From Ignelater luminosus (taxonomy: Eukaryota > Arthropoda > Insecta > Coleoptera > Elateridae): a stretch of DNA of 64,000 nt. The position numbers and the translations under genes are program-made. Shown here in pieces: positions 12,511-23,800 of this stretch. The stretch's first letter is position 1. Each line of letters starts with the position of its first letter. Below the pieces are notes generated by a model. It had not been told where the DNA came from, made no database searches, and worked only from the letters and a program-made list of their open reading frames with translations. The stretch covers positions 1 through 64,000 of the forward strand of contig VTPC01001939.1 in NCBI GenBank assembly GCA_011009095.1, written 5' to 3'.

Positions 12511-12889
12511 AATATTAAAACGTTTCGATTTCGTTTTTTTAGTTATCGAGCAGGCGGTGTGCCGCGTTGGGTCCAAGAAGGCTTTTTCGTATGGGATCAG
12601 TTGAAATATAGTGCGTAGGAGTGTACTTTTCCTAGTAGAAGAGTTTCTATCTATCGTATCTTATCGTGAACTCTTCGGCGTGTAGATTTCCCTGTGCAAC
12701 TTTTGCTTACTGAATTTTGCCACAACGAATTTCAAGCAATTTCACACCTTAATTCTCTGATGTTGAGGAAAACTGTCTCTTCTACTGCTGTCCTTATTAT
12801 GATCAGATCTTGTCAGATTTGAGTCACAGATTATGTTATCGTGATCGCACGCAACATTAGCACATTTACTGAAACTAGAGAAAGTTTCG

Positions 12890-13805
12890 GCAGTTTGATT
12901 TTTTCATTTAGCTTATTGATTTGTCTCAGGTATACGTATTCATCCGCATTTTCTAAGACACAGTTGTTCACTTGTTTGTTTCTAATTTAGGCTGTGTTTA
13001 TCATTATTTTGGTCTCTTTCACGTTGATCTTCAAACCTCCTTTATCGGAAGCCTCTTGTAACTGTCTGATTATACATAGTTTGAATTTTTCCAGATGAGT
13101 TTCCAATTAGGACAACGTCGTCTGCGAATCTTAGGTGGTTTAATCTTTTCCCATTTACGTTCACTCCTAATTTGTTCAATCTAATGTTTGAAAACCATCT
13201 TCAAGGGTTAAAGTAAATGTTACATTGCCTTGTCTCACTCCTCGATCAATTTGTATGGGATTTGTTGATATATCTGATCTTATTTTCATTGTGGATAAAT
13301 TGCCTGTACCTGGAATCTTGTTCGTGGCTTGCTCTACTTCCCACAGCTCTGTAGTATCAAAAACCTTCTCGTAATCTACAAACACAAGGTGTAAAGGCCT
13401 TTTCAATTAGAATTCTCATATTCGCATGGTCTGAAGTGCTATATCCTTTACGGAAACCGCCCTTTTCTGATGGTTAGTGTGCATCTAGTTTTTCTGTTAA
13501 CTTGTTCGTGATAATCGTCACGAATAGTTTGTACATTTAGGATAGCAGAGAGATAGGTCTATAGTTCCGTATATCATTTCTTTCTCCTTTTTTGAAAAAT
13601 GGGATTGTGATACTTTTATTCCAGTTATCGATAATTTCTCTTTGGTGTAGGCATTTATTAAATGTTAGGGTTTGTAGAATGAAGTCTTTGCTTTCTTTTA
13701 ACATTTCTGGACCTGGAGCTTCGTTATTTTTCATAGCTTTCACGGCTTTTTCAATTTCATATGCTTTTATATCCTGCATCTCTTCTGATCCAATGTTTTA
13801 GATTT
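12890..13805 (-). pseudogene. RTE-clade LINE reverse transcriptase fragment
   Basis: Read on the minus strand from right to left, the frame at 13779-13537 gives EIEKAVKAMKNNEAPGP, then IIDNWNKSITIPFFKKGE and NDIRNYRPISLLS. The next frame (13406-13176) gives HLVFVDYEKVFDTTE and IDRGVRQGNVTF. A third block near 13128-13117 encodes FADD, the RT catalytic box, within LNHLRFADDVVLIGN. It is followed by LQEASDKGGLKINVKETK and a YVYLRQI block near 12950. This order is that of RTE-type RT. The endonuclease is missing upstream, as expected of a 5'-truncated LINE copy. Frames are shifted between blocks and stops occur, so it is dead. Confidence 0.85.
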
Positions 13806-13909
13806 TTAGTTTCATAGCAAGGGCAGGATTTGGAAAGCTAGCATGAATGCTAAAAAATTATAAACTACCCTAATATTGTAAAAGCAGGGTTTCCAATCAA
13901 TACCTACTC

Positions 13910-14165
13910 CTAGTATCTACATATGTCAAAACGCTGTCCTTTCATGTTCCTCTTTATTCGCGAAAACAAAAAGAAGTTGCACAGGGCAAGGTCAGGTGAG
14001 TAAGAGGCATGGCGCAAAGGAGTCATGGCGTTTTTTGCTACGAAGTGTGGACAAGTTGTCATGGTAAAAAAACCACATTGTTGCGCAATCGTCACAGAAA
14101 ACCTGATTAACAGTCTGACCTGCGAAAAACGAGGTGCAAGTGAAACTGCTTTTAACAACAAAATT
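13910..14165 (-). pseudogene. mariner transposase C-terminal fragment
   Basis: The minus-strand frame at 14161-13910 contains AKNAMTPLRHASYSPDLA, then CNFFLFSRIKRNMKGQRFD. This is the region around the third catalytic acid of mariner transposases (YSPDLAPxDFFLFPxLK), with the catalytic Asp apparently changed to Asn (CNFFLF where CDFFLF is expected). In a neighbouring frame FFYHDN marks the second catalytic Asp. No terminal repeats or N-terminal helix-turn-helix were found nearby, so only a fragment remains. Compare the near-complete mariners at 49-52 kb. Confidence 0.75.
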
Positions 14166-14934
14166 GTGATGTCACTGAATGCACTGAACTTGAAACGAGT
14201 TGCTCCACGCTCGCCTAGTGGGAGAAATGAGTACTACACAATCCTGGCCCATAGCAGAACTTTTCTGGTTACTTTTGGGTACCTCCTTGTATTGTATAGT
14301 TCAACCAAAATTAGCCTATTGGGCGTTTTTCTAAATCAAAAGTAAAACAAAGGTTTGCTTGTCAAACCATGGACATTAACGTTTTGCATTTAAAATTTAG
14401 GAATTTTGCAACATTGGAACGAATAGACTATTCTTAAATGATCAAAAGACTATAACAAATCTAGAAAGAGCTGATACGTTAGTCTGTTTATTTGTAAATA
14501 ATAAATTAATTAACAAGTTCAACGCATATTGAATTGGATCAGGTTATTTTCAGTTTAGCTTGTTGCTTTAAATTGCGTTATTTCTAGAATTTTTATTTTT
14601 TTCATTTATTTTGTAAATTAGTCTACTTATTTGTGCAAACCTTTCTGTCTTGTCCTGAAACTCCTTGTATTTGTTTATCACAAATTATTTAACAGTAAAG
14701 TAAGTTTCAATGTATTGGGTGTACCATTTGTGTTTACTTCTTTTACTTATAGATAGAGCGTTAGCGAGTATCATAAACCCACCCATCGTCCATCTGGTCG
14801 GTTTATGACGAGGTCTTACTATCTGGGGACAAATGATTATCGTCATTGGCGCCCAGTGATATTAACTCATTTCCATACTTTGTATTTTAAAAGTAAGTTG
14901 ACACTGGAGCGTACCGCCGAACCACTCTGTCTCC

Positions 14935-15145
14935 GATCTACCGAGTAGCCAAGAGGCAGCTTAACTGTGTGGTAACGCTTCTTAAAGCTTTCCGCTGTTG
15001 CTGCTGATATCTCTTAGTCTATGACACCCTTATCTAATAAAGAAATGGCTTCCAACAGAAATTTGTTGTAGAGCTTTCAACTCTCAACATCTTTCGCTTG
15101 GAAGCCTGTACTTCAAGTAGATTAATGATTTTGCAAACAAAAGCT
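14935..15145 (-). repeat. Direct repeat flanking a gag-only relic (left copy)
   Basis: This segment aligns with 16975-17190 over about 200 bp. Shared blocks include aagaggcagctta, gttgttgctgct-like sequence, agtctatgacaccc, ttcaactctcaac and cctgtacttcaag.agatt. The left copy lacks about 30 bp (caaggtagtttcgaatgg...) present in the right one. The two copies bracket the gag relic, one on each side. They may be LTR-like, repeated UTR sequence, or a tandem-insertion signature. Confidence 0.65.
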
Positions 15146-15373
15146 TTCACGGTTAGTTCCCCACCGAAGTCGAAAGGCTGTTTGAAGCTTCCCGTGGAGC
15201 TACTTCAGCCTAGTTGGTAAAATTTAGTTGAGGTTTCGATGCAGATTACGTTCACTTCCCGCTTGTCTCCTGCATGTTGGCGTCAGAGTGGTGTTAGTCT
15301 GGGCAGCAGCAAAAGCAGCATCGATAGTCGGCAGCCTAGATAGTGGTGTGGCTTCGTTCGAGTACGCGAGGCG

Positions 15374-16740
15374 CTAGGCGGTGGCGGGTGATGGTGGCGA
15401 AGCTGACAATGATGATGGTGTAGAAGTAAACAACGAGGTAGGTACGTGTGGATGTGGGACGGTGGAAAGTACTGCTCCGGTATTTGCCTTCACCACTCGG
15501 TAAATTCTCTGGCGATGGCCAACTGGGGGCAGGTGTACTGGTCCTCGATGGTAGATGGCATCTTGACTTCTAGATTCTTCAAGAGGTATGAGAGATTCGC
15601 AGAAATTCCATTTGAGCAATTACAGGGCCCTGAAGAGAGCGTCGAAATCGAGATTGGTGCTCCTGGCTGGTGCGGTTGCCTCGCGCTTTTCGTTGGGTCT
15701 GGAGTTGGCAGGTTGGCGGTCGGGTGGTGATGTTGGGAGACCCCGGTTTGTATCAGCTGTGGGGACGAGACTTCATGCACCATGGAGCCGCGTTGCATCC
15801 TAGCTAGGAATGACTGGATCGCTGGCACCGATGACATTGTCTAATCGTTGTCTTTTTCTTCGGGTGCTCGATGGTGATCTTTAGACCGAATACCTCCTTG
15901 ATCCGGATAATCGCCCGAGCCTCGACGGTCCTGTCCAGGAGGACGAGGACCAGGGGCATGGGGATCTTTTCCGGGCCGAGACGAGGGGAGGCCTCTTCGG
16001 ACTAGTTCTTCTCTCACCTCTTTGGTGGTGATGGTTTCGGGCTTCTCCTTTGGTAGCTGGTAGGAGTCGAATGGTATTTTCTTTTTCTCGGGTACCCCCC
16101 GATACGGTGGAAGTCCCGCACCGTCGCCGGCTGAATCGAAATGCCCACGGGCAGGGTTTTGGCCTTTGCGACAATAAGATTCCGCCGTATGAAGCTTAGC
16201 GAGATGTCCACCCAACAGTCATTCGCGTGGAGGATTATGGGGCATTCATGGAGGACACGTGACGGGGCCTCCGTGCAAGAAGGCGTCGCTCTCGGCTTCT
16301 AGAGCGGAGAAGTAATTAGCCCTGAAGACGTCGTTATGAGTCGGTTCTGCTTCGAAATTGTGAACAGATTTTGTTCGCGCATCGCATAGCTGTGCTTGCT
16401 TCAGTACCCTGGCACAGGACCAAGTAGTCACGCCCTGGATTCGTTTTTAGTCTCTAGGATTTCTTTGGCTTCCTCCTATATCTTAATTTATTTTGGACCA
16501 CCGTGTACCCAACGACGGGGACTTCGTCGAGGAACCAGACCTCGGGACTCTCCGGATCGTAGAGCTGTGCCGTGAATGAGAAGGGCCCTCAGGCTGGTGG
16601 AGTAGTGGAATGGAGATTCTTCGAATGAATTTAGGTCTAGTAGATCTTCCGGACAGGTGATATCGGGGTGTACGCGTCGTAATTTCTCCATAGCTGCCGT
16701 TAGTCCCAGTTTGGTGATCATGTTCTGAATTCGCCTGATG
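15374..16740 (-). pseudogene. Jockey-type non-LTR ORF1 (Gag) relic with zinc knuckles
   Basis: On the minus strand a GC-rich, gag-like protein is readable in pieces. A block near 16100-15990 gives KKKIPFDSYQLPKEKPE and then EVREELVRRGLP, resembling the PRE_C2HC region of Jockey/TART/X-element Gag proteins. After a frame change, PMPLVLVLLDRTVEARAI and IRIKEVFGLKITIEHPKK lead to QCHRCQRSSHS near 15840-15810 and GCNAAPWCMK, two CCHC-type knuckles; the first contains a stop. A Pro-rich tail ends near TNLDFDALF at about 15640. No endonuclease or reverse transcriptase follows. GC content is well above its neighbours. It would bind element RNA. The N-terminal part (16740-16250) is less certain. Confidence 0.7.
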
Positions 16741-16974
16741 TATTCTTCTACTGAGAATTCTGGGCTAGATCCGTGTTTTTGTCTTCAAGGTCGTCTTGCG
16801 TTTTTTGACAAATGTACAGATCAAGGATCTGGTTCGTTCTGTCTTTTATCGAATATGGCAATATATAACTGAAAGATAAATTCCACCCAAGGGTGACATT
16901 TGTCGCCCTGTTTCTTTTATCAATATAAGCTCGTCCTATATGCGTCTGCTTCGTTCGGAGCTCGCCCTGGAATC

Positions 16975-17190
16975 GGACCTGCCGAGTTAATCAAGAGGCA
17001 GCTTAATTGTATCTTAACGTTTCTTAAAGCATTTCGTTGTTGCTGCTAAAGTTCTCAAGGTAGTTTCGAATGGTAGCGAACATCTCTGAGTCTATGACAC
17101 CCTAATTTGTAGTAGGGTCTTCAACTCTCAACACTTTACTCTTAGAAACCTGTACTTCAAGAAGATTTATGATTTTGAAAACGAAGGTAG
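16975..17190 (-). repeat. Direct repeat flanking a gag-only relic (right copy)
   Basis: Partner of 14935-15145. Because the gag relic is on the minus strand, this copy lies upstream of it and would correspond to the 5' end of the element. Divergence between the copies by eye is about 20-25%, so the structure is old. Confidence 0.65.
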
Positions 17191-17199
17191 CTTCAAATG

Positions 17200-20100
17200 G
17201 AAACACAAACCGCGATCTTTAACCTACCACTTAATTTAGACTAGTTTCTTGTGTTACTGTCGAAAATAATCTTTAAATGAAGACCAATAGAAAGCTCCAA
17301 TCCAAGTTGATTTTAAGAATCTAAAACAAAACCCTCAGTTTATGGTAACGGTCGAAAACGGAACAGTATGGAAGACAAAATCTTACCAGATCCAGTGCCT
17401 CTAGGCAATAAGATTGCCTCATACGCAGCCGGATAGTAATTTGAATTTCATCGAGCTGTTGCCAATTATTATATAAAATGCTGTGATATCAAACATTTAA
17501 TTCACAATTATCACATCGGAAAATCTAAACAAATAAATTTATTTTAATTTTTCCGTTATTCAATTTATTACCGCTTTCCCTTTTTGCCTTTTCTATTATT
17601 TTGCCGCTGTAATAATACCTACATTTATTTATTAGAAATAGTTCGAAGAAGTCGATTTACCTTTCCACTTACTTATTTAAACATAATAACTACTGACTTT
17701 CGATTTTATCACTAAAACACTTTGATACATGTGAATTTGATATAAAAAGTTTCCAACAGCTGCTATTTCTACTATTTAATAATTAAGTGGTACTAACAAC
17801 GTGATGGATTATCTACTCTTTTATAATGAAATTGAACTACGACACAATAATAAATTCATAAATATTTATTCGTGTTTGAACAAGTCATTTACTCACCTGC
17901 CATTATCAAAATAGTCTATCAATCTTCTCTATACAAAAACTACGATTATTAAATAAATATTTTTCGAGGTTCATATCACGAACATGAAACACACAATGAA
18001 ACCAAGTTCAAATAGAGAGAGAAAGAGAAAAAATAACAAATATTCACAAGATATCTAATAATATATAGTGAAAATTATATTATTTTTCGGTTCCTTTTCG
18101 GAACTGAGCTTTTAGCTGTTTTATTTCCTTCAAAATGTGGGTGGCACTCTTAGTTATTTTTGCTTTCCTTCCTTATTAAATTATTAAGACAGACCAGCAG
18201 CTGCGGGTGGATTTTCATTGTGTGTCCTTTTTCTAGTTGAAGTTCTTTTGTTTCGTGAAATCGTTTCAAATAAGTACTACATGTTGAGTGAGTTAATGGA
18301 TTATGTTGATATTAGAAAACTTCTTTTTCTCTCTCTTTAATAAAATGACTACATCGGGTAATTATTTATTAAAAGCATAAATGTACAAGAATCAAGGATT
18401 AACCTTTATTAAATTATGATTTTTATTTTTGACCTTTTTTAAAATTAGTTTATTAAAAGCTAAAGGTAGGTTTAATAATGATGGGAATACGTTTTTGTTC
18501 CTAAGATAGCAAAAATGATGTAGGTGTTTGAGAATGTAACTTGGAGTTTGTATGAATTCTTATCTCTTAATTAAACCAGAATAGACTTTTTTAAACATGA
18601 AGCACTTCGTAATAAAACCTTTTCTTTAATATAAAATTACAAGATATGGAAAAGGTCGGTTATGAAGTTCTTTTGCAGGCTGTATATATTTAGAACTAAT
18701 ATTCTTTAGCTTATTTGTTCATAACTTTTGTGCTGTATTTATTTCTGCAAATATCAAAAAAATTCATTATATTTTCTTTTCTAGATACTTTTGATGTTTT
18801 CTTCAAAACAATCAATGACTTTCGATTTTTGACCTATTCAATGACTAGACTGTTAAGAATATGACATTTACTATGTATCAAGCTTCAAGCTTCAAACTAT
18901 CAATCATTTCAGATATCAACTATTAATAAATAAAAACAAAGACAAAAATTGTATAGTACTCTAAGAAATTTTTCATGAATTGATCTACAAAGCACGGTAT
19001 GACATAAAATCTTCATACGTAAACTGAAATAGCATTTACGCGAGATTAAATCGTAATGTATTTCAATATTGTGTCAAATAAAGAGACGACTCCACATTTT
19101 ATAATGTCACCACACGGCTCTTCCTCGGAAAAATATATAAACACTTTAGGGTTTCTAGGGAAAAGTTCAGTAGGTATTAAAAACACATTTCCACGCTTAA
19201 TTCACTTAAAGAAGTTTAGGTTTCTGAAGGGATGCAGTATGGGTGAGAGGAAAAGTAAAAGTTACTAATATAGTAGGCTTGAACTTCGCCTTTTGCATAA
19301 AACAGAATAAGATAAGAAAATTTAAGATTTTAATAAAAATTGTCTGTTTATATCTAAATCTTTATGCGCTGTTAAAAATAACACCAGCATAAAATAAAAT
19401 TTCAGACAATGTCAATTCGACATTTTTATATATTTTATTAGAGTACTTGACAAGATTTGTATTTTCCTAACTGAAATGCTCCACCTACATTCCTTTTCAT
19501 ATTCCATAAATAACATACCATCCCGTCTGAAATGTGTAATGACCGTGTTCACCTACCCATACGCTAACCTAAGATCTTTCTCTAAAAAAATCCTCCCGAT
19601 GCCTCTCTAAAATAAAGTTCCTGTCAGAATATCCGAGTCAGTTTTTAAAATTACATAAAAAAAACGTAAAGAAAGTAAAAATCGATGCGAAGGAAATACG
19701 TTTTTCAAGAATCTGTGAACGTCGAAAACTTATTTTAATTTCCCTATCGCTATGTATGGTAGGTATCTGTATCGATTTCGATTAACTTAACATTGCTTGC
19801 AGAATAAGTAATACTTTTTTCATTTGCATCTTATACGAGGACTATTTGTAAAGTTATAATACCTAATTCTGTTAACATACATAATAATATAAGTAAAGAT
19901 TGGTTTCGTTCTTTTGGTTTATTACAGTGGTGAACAATTTTTTCTCATGGGTGTTCCAAGGTTACTCCGAGCATGAAATCAGATTCTTTCTATAAGACTA
20001 AATCTTCTTGTGTCATCATCTTTATGTCCAAAACACATTAATTTATGTTTTTTCAGTATTACGCAAAATCTTTTAGTAGACTCTTCCATAAGTCTGTTAC

Positions 20101-20690
20101 AGGAAAAATTCTAATACACCTACTTGAATAAATTTGATCGGTGCAGGAGGTTGTGTTGGTCAAAGCATTTTTAAATCTGCTCTCAGTTCAGTCGATTGTT
20201 AGACGCCTTAGTGTTAATAGTTAGTGCTTGCAAGTTTAATTTTGAATTAATTCTTTGCTTAGCTAGACAATATCGTCATGCCACGTAATATCCTGATAAT
20301 TATGTAATCCAGATTCTTTTTATTAACTTTTTAGTCTTAGGAACGCAGCTTTGCACCATTGTTGAAAACGTATTTTGAGGTGTATTTTGAATATAAAACA
20401 GGTGATAAGGATAAGAAATTGCCCCTCTTGTGCGACTTGCGCACTAAGCCACTAACAAGGTGGCCAAAACCCCAAAGCTGGCACAACATATTGAATCTCT
20501 GTTCTGTAAATAGGAAAGAACTTACTTCGAAAACAGAAAGCTTGTCCTGATGACATGAAATTAAGATCCAGTTGATTAAGAAGATTGACATTATTCCATT
20601 CAACTTATTCTTGATTTCAGTTTATTAATAAGGGTTGGAATTTATTAGTCCAGCATAATTTCAATAATCTCAAGCTTGTTTTTCGATTCC
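17200..20690. other. Long AT-rich stretch, no gene recognised
   Basis: About 3.5 kb of very AT-rich DNA with many TTTA/AAAT runs and no recognisable protein, RNA or element end. Chance frames such as 19056-19268 (plus, 70 codons) and 20337-20603 (minus, 88 codons) show no known motif. A short (GA)n-like run occurs at about 18015-18030. Confidence 0.55.
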
Positions 20691-20955
20691 CAAAAGGAGA
20701 CAAAAGTCAAGTGATTCACTTCAGACTAGTTGGAAATCTACGATTGCCGAAGTTTTATGTTATGAAAGAAGTGCAAACAAGATGCTTGATTTGGCGGTTT
20801 CGTAAGAGGTGAAGACTAAAATGATGGGGTGGAACATATTTGTTTAGTAACTGTAAGTGTACCCGATTGACTGGAAAGCTATAATTGCTGACGTTTTATG
20901 CGATGGAAGAAGTACAAACAGGATGCCTGATTTGGCGGTTTAGTAGGAGATGAAG

Positions 20956-21225
20956 TTCTTTGCTAAAATTCCATCCTTCTTGGTCACCCTAACAATAAAA
21001 TCATCAGATTCGCCTCATTCTTTTGATAGTTTCACAAAGAGCATCGCTTGTGGTGTTTTTGATCGTTCTACCAGTTTGTGGATCAACTTCAGCAATACTC
21101 AACTGGATTGAAGCATGATCTTCAGCGTGGATAATTCGGTTACTGGCAGAAAATTTTCTTGGGCAGTACAAATCTACGAATTCTCCGGTTTTGTTTTCCA
21201 TTTTGACGCGAGACAAACTCACGAA
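20956..21225 (-). pseudogene. RpS21: Processed RpS21 pseudogene, inverted 5' segment
   Basis: On the minus strand an ATG at 21201-21199 opens [17 protein letters not shown], then [16 protein letters not shown] and AEVDPQTGR, the conserved small-subunit protein eS21 (RpS21). After KRM, one extra base shifts the frame and creates a stop at about 21004. With that base skipped, [10 protein letters not shown] and KKDGILAKNF complete the usual ~83 residues, ending exactly at the insertion junction without a stop codon. There are no introns. About 25 bases upstream of the ATG include ctttcg, which could be the pyrimidine-rich start of a ribosomal protein mRNA (inference). The protein is a component of the cytosolic 40S ribosomal subunit. 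Confidence 0.9.
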
Positions 21226-21299
21226 AGCACGATCAAAACTCCTTGTTAATCTCAAAAAGAATTTTCGTTAAGTACATCAGTGCCATCACTATGTCACTG

Positions 21300-21469
21300 C
21301 GGCACTCAGTTAAATGACCGAAAACACCAAAAACTTACTCTTTGCAGAGCTACAGACAAATGGGTGAATTTGATGATTGTATTGATAGGCTGTCCAAGAA
21401 GGATGATATTTTAGCAAAGAACTTCTAGATTTAATAATAAGTAATGTATACAAACAACAAAATAAAAAA
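21300..21469 (+). pseudogene. RpS21: Processed RpS21 pseudogene, forward 3' segment with A tail
   Basis: The plus strand reads MTENTK at 21314-21331 and, after a one-base shift, KTYSLQSYRQMGEFDDCID and LSKKDDILAKNF, ending at a TAG (21426-21428). This is the C-terminal half of RpS21. About 40 bases of 3' UTR follow, then aataaaaaaa (21461-21470), so a polyadenylated mRNA end is present. Upstream of 21314 similarity is weak but may extend to codon ~20. This segment faces the opposite way from its partner at 20956-21225 and repeats part of the same coding sequence. Confidence 0.85.
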
Positions 21470-21699
21470 AGGAAATGCAGACTAAGATGATGGGGTAGAA
21501 CATGTTTTTGTTTCATATCTGTAAGTGTACCCAGTTGACTGGAAGGCTATGGTTGTCGACGTTTTATATGATGGGAGAAGTACAAACAGGATTATTGATT
21601 TGGCAGTTTGTTAGAAAGTGAAGACTAAGTTGATGGGGTGGAACATGTTTCTTTAGTAACTGTGAGTGTACGCGGTTGACTGACGGCAAAACGTGAATG

Positions 21700-22188
21700 T
21701 TTGGTGCAAGCAACCTTAGGCTGAAGGCATTAACTGGCTGATATCTACGTATTGTATTGGCATAAAGTTTGTTTAGAGTTGATATCGTTGGTGTGGTTGT
21801 TCACTTACAAGTGCTCTTTTGATGAAGAGATCTGCATAAACAAGAACTGTGAAGCGGACGGCTATGTTAGACAGCAACTACCTGAAAGAAAACTTAACGG
21901 ACCACAAATCTACCAACTGCAGGTCTAGAGAGGCGTTTGGTCAGCTGCACACCAGAAAAGCATGAGAAACGTAAAGGTTGATGACAACCCTTCACTCTCT
22001 TTCAAGAAATGAAGATCAAGATGAATAGAGAATGTGGCAAATGCGCTATTGCATTCCTTAGCACAGAGCCAACCTCGTGTCCTTCACTGATTAACATAAA
22101 AAAAGTTTGTTTTATACTGTGAATGTGATTTCATTTTAATGCATGGAGAAATGTTCAAATTAGGCATTCTCTATTATTCATTTATTAA
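21700..22188. other. Unassigned spacer
   Basis: About 490 bp between the 143-bp tandem repeat and the piggyBac end. I see no coding region, repeat unit or element end in it. Confidence 0.45.
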
Positions 22189-22192
22189 TTAA

Positions 22193-23800
22193 CCCTTTTA
22201 GCCCTAGCGGTTACCTCGACAAACGACCTTTCTAAGACTTTTTTCAAGGTGGTCGTATCTGGACCTTGAAACTATGACTACCAAAGAATATTATGACGTG
22301 TGGGACCAAATTCCATCAGATAATGAGTCCAATGGCAACTTTTGTAGAGGATGACACCCAAATATTTGCTAATGGTGTTCAAGATGGTAATCTCTTCAAT
22401 GTTGAAGAAATGAGGGTAGATTTTATTAAAAAGAATCTAGATCTAGGCAAAACAGCACATCAAATAAAAGTGAAGATAAAGCCTGGGAGGACGAGAACAA
22501 CGTATATGAGAAAATTATCGTGACGAAGCGTTAACTTTAAAAGTTTCGAACTGTGCTTTGCCCAACATCTTTTCAGAAGAAACAAGCCCGAATTTACCTT
22601 TTTCCTACATTTATTTTCCTTGGATATCATTGAGCATATAGTATTCCAGAGTAACATGTATTCTGTCCAGAAAAAGAGAGGTGATGACAATGCGATTGTG
22701 GTGGCTTTTCCTGCGCTCAACTTGTTGATGGGCATATAGAAGTTGCCAAGTTACAAGAATTATTGGTTATCAAGACCTGACTTACGCGATGAATATATTA
22801 GTTCTGTAATGCCTAAAAATTGTTTTTCTTGGCAGCTTGGTAACCTCCATCTAAACGATAACAAAAGACAACATAAAAAATGTGACAAGGATTTTGACAG
22901 ACTTTGTAAATTATGCCCTTTGCTCGATAAACTTCTTGCGTCTACACGAAAATCAAGCAATAAATGAGTTCACGATCTGTTACAAGGTTTGGAGCAGCAT
23001 ACATAAGTATTTGCCGTTAAAATCTATAAAAGGCAGTTATAAAGTATGGATTCTCGCAGATTCTAGTGACTACGTATGAGAGCTTCACATCTGCACAGGC
23101 AAGGTAGACAGCACTGTAGAAACCAATTTGGGACATCGTGTGGTAACTAACCTAACCTGACGTCTTCTTGGTAAACATCACAAGATATTCTTTGGCAATT
23201 ACGTCAATTCTGACGCTGCAGAAATGATTATTAGCAGAAGAATTATGTGTCTGTGGTACAACGAGAAAAAATCGTAAAGGCATGCCGAACGATTTAAAAA
23301 GTGACAAGATTTTGAAAAGAGGTGACTCTGCTTGGAGTGTATCTGCAAAAGGAGTCACTCGTTTGAAGTGGATGGATGGAAAATCGGTTTTGTTTCAAGC
23401 AGGCAAAACAAACATTTTTTTACTTCTTGGTTACAGCAGTGGTGAATGCTTTCATTTTTCTCAAGACAGATTTTCGTCAAAGATGACGTTGAGAACATCT
23501 TGTCTGAATGTATCCACCGAACTAATAAGTGCCCAACCCAATGTTCCCAAAAGAGGGAGGAAATCTGCTAAAAAGCCTATGAAAAAATTCAAAACCACTA
23601 TATCGCAAGAAATAAGGTACAGCAACAATGCGCACGTGCCTATCCAAACAACTTCTCCGTGTTGCGCACACTACAGTACGAAGAAGAAACCACACTGCGC
23701 CCAATGGAAATGTACACAGCTACTGTGAAGTCGGTTTCTGTCTCAGCACAAAAAGGAACTGCTTCAAGGACTTCCACACAAAATAACCATATGCCGCTAA
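22193..23800 (+). pseudogene. piggyBac-type transposase relic with catalytic residues lost
   Basis: A TTAA at 22189-22192 is followed by CCCTTTTAGCCC, typical of a piggyBac terminus. Coding blocks follow in shifting frames: EDDTQIFANGVQDGN (about 22340), IVFQSNMYSVQKKRGDDN (about 22640), ALNLLMGI, LCPLLDKLLAS (about 22905), KSIKGSYKVWILADSSDYV (about 23020), CTGKVDSTVETNLGHRVVTN and RKGMPNDLKSDKILKRGDS (about 23280). A basic stretch (RGRKSAKKPMKK) and a Cys-rich tail end it near 23790. The first catalytic position reads AINEF (codon 22973-22975, Asn for Asp) and the second FGNY (codon 23194-23196, Gly for Asp). The MGGVD segment with the third Asp is missing. No right TTAA end was found. Confidence 0.85.

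Larger units (their letters stand above)
20956..21469 (+). mobile_element. Retroposed RpS21 cDNA with 5' inversion (twin-priming layout)
   Basis: The insert consists of an RpS21 cDNA segment in minus orientation on the left, joined to an RpS21 3' segment, 3' UTR and short A run in plus orientation on the right. It is flanked by an 11-bp imperfect target duplication, aggagatgaag (20945-20955) and aggaaatgcag (21470-21480). An inverted 5' part, a forward 3' part, an A-rich end and a target duplication form the layout expected from twin-primed, LINE-driven retroposition. The target's own gaag matches the cDNA at the left junction, which fits microhomology priming. The two halves overlap in coding content, which is unusual for this process. 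Confidence 0.85.
20690..21695. repeat. 143-bp tandem repeat, about four units, interrupted
   Basis: The phrase gatggggtggaacat recurs at about 20823, 21488 and 21630, and gt.caaacaggatg at about 20769, 20912 and 21580. This gives a period of 142-143 bp. Each unit also holds gactgga.agctat.attgc.gacgttttat and gatttggcggtttgttag. Between the second and third units, an inserted segment plus its 11-bp duplication (525 bp together) restores the period exactly when removed. I see no coding capacity in the unit. Confidence 0.85.

Noticed and set aside
14025-14345. 106-codon plus-strand frame
   Set aside because: Antisense to a mariner C-terminal fragment whose motifs (YSPDLA, FFLF) are on the minus strand.
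15446-15803. Plus-strand frames (94 and 71 codons) in the GC-rich region
   Set aside because: The minus strand carries the zinc knuckles and Gag blocks. High GC content opens frames on the opposite strand.
20952-21425. ~30-bp inverted repeats around 20952 and 21425 as transposon termini
   Set aside because: Both arms translate as the C-terminus of RpS21 (KKDGILAKNF and KKDDILAKNF). The inversion comes from two opposed cDNA segments, not from transposon ends.
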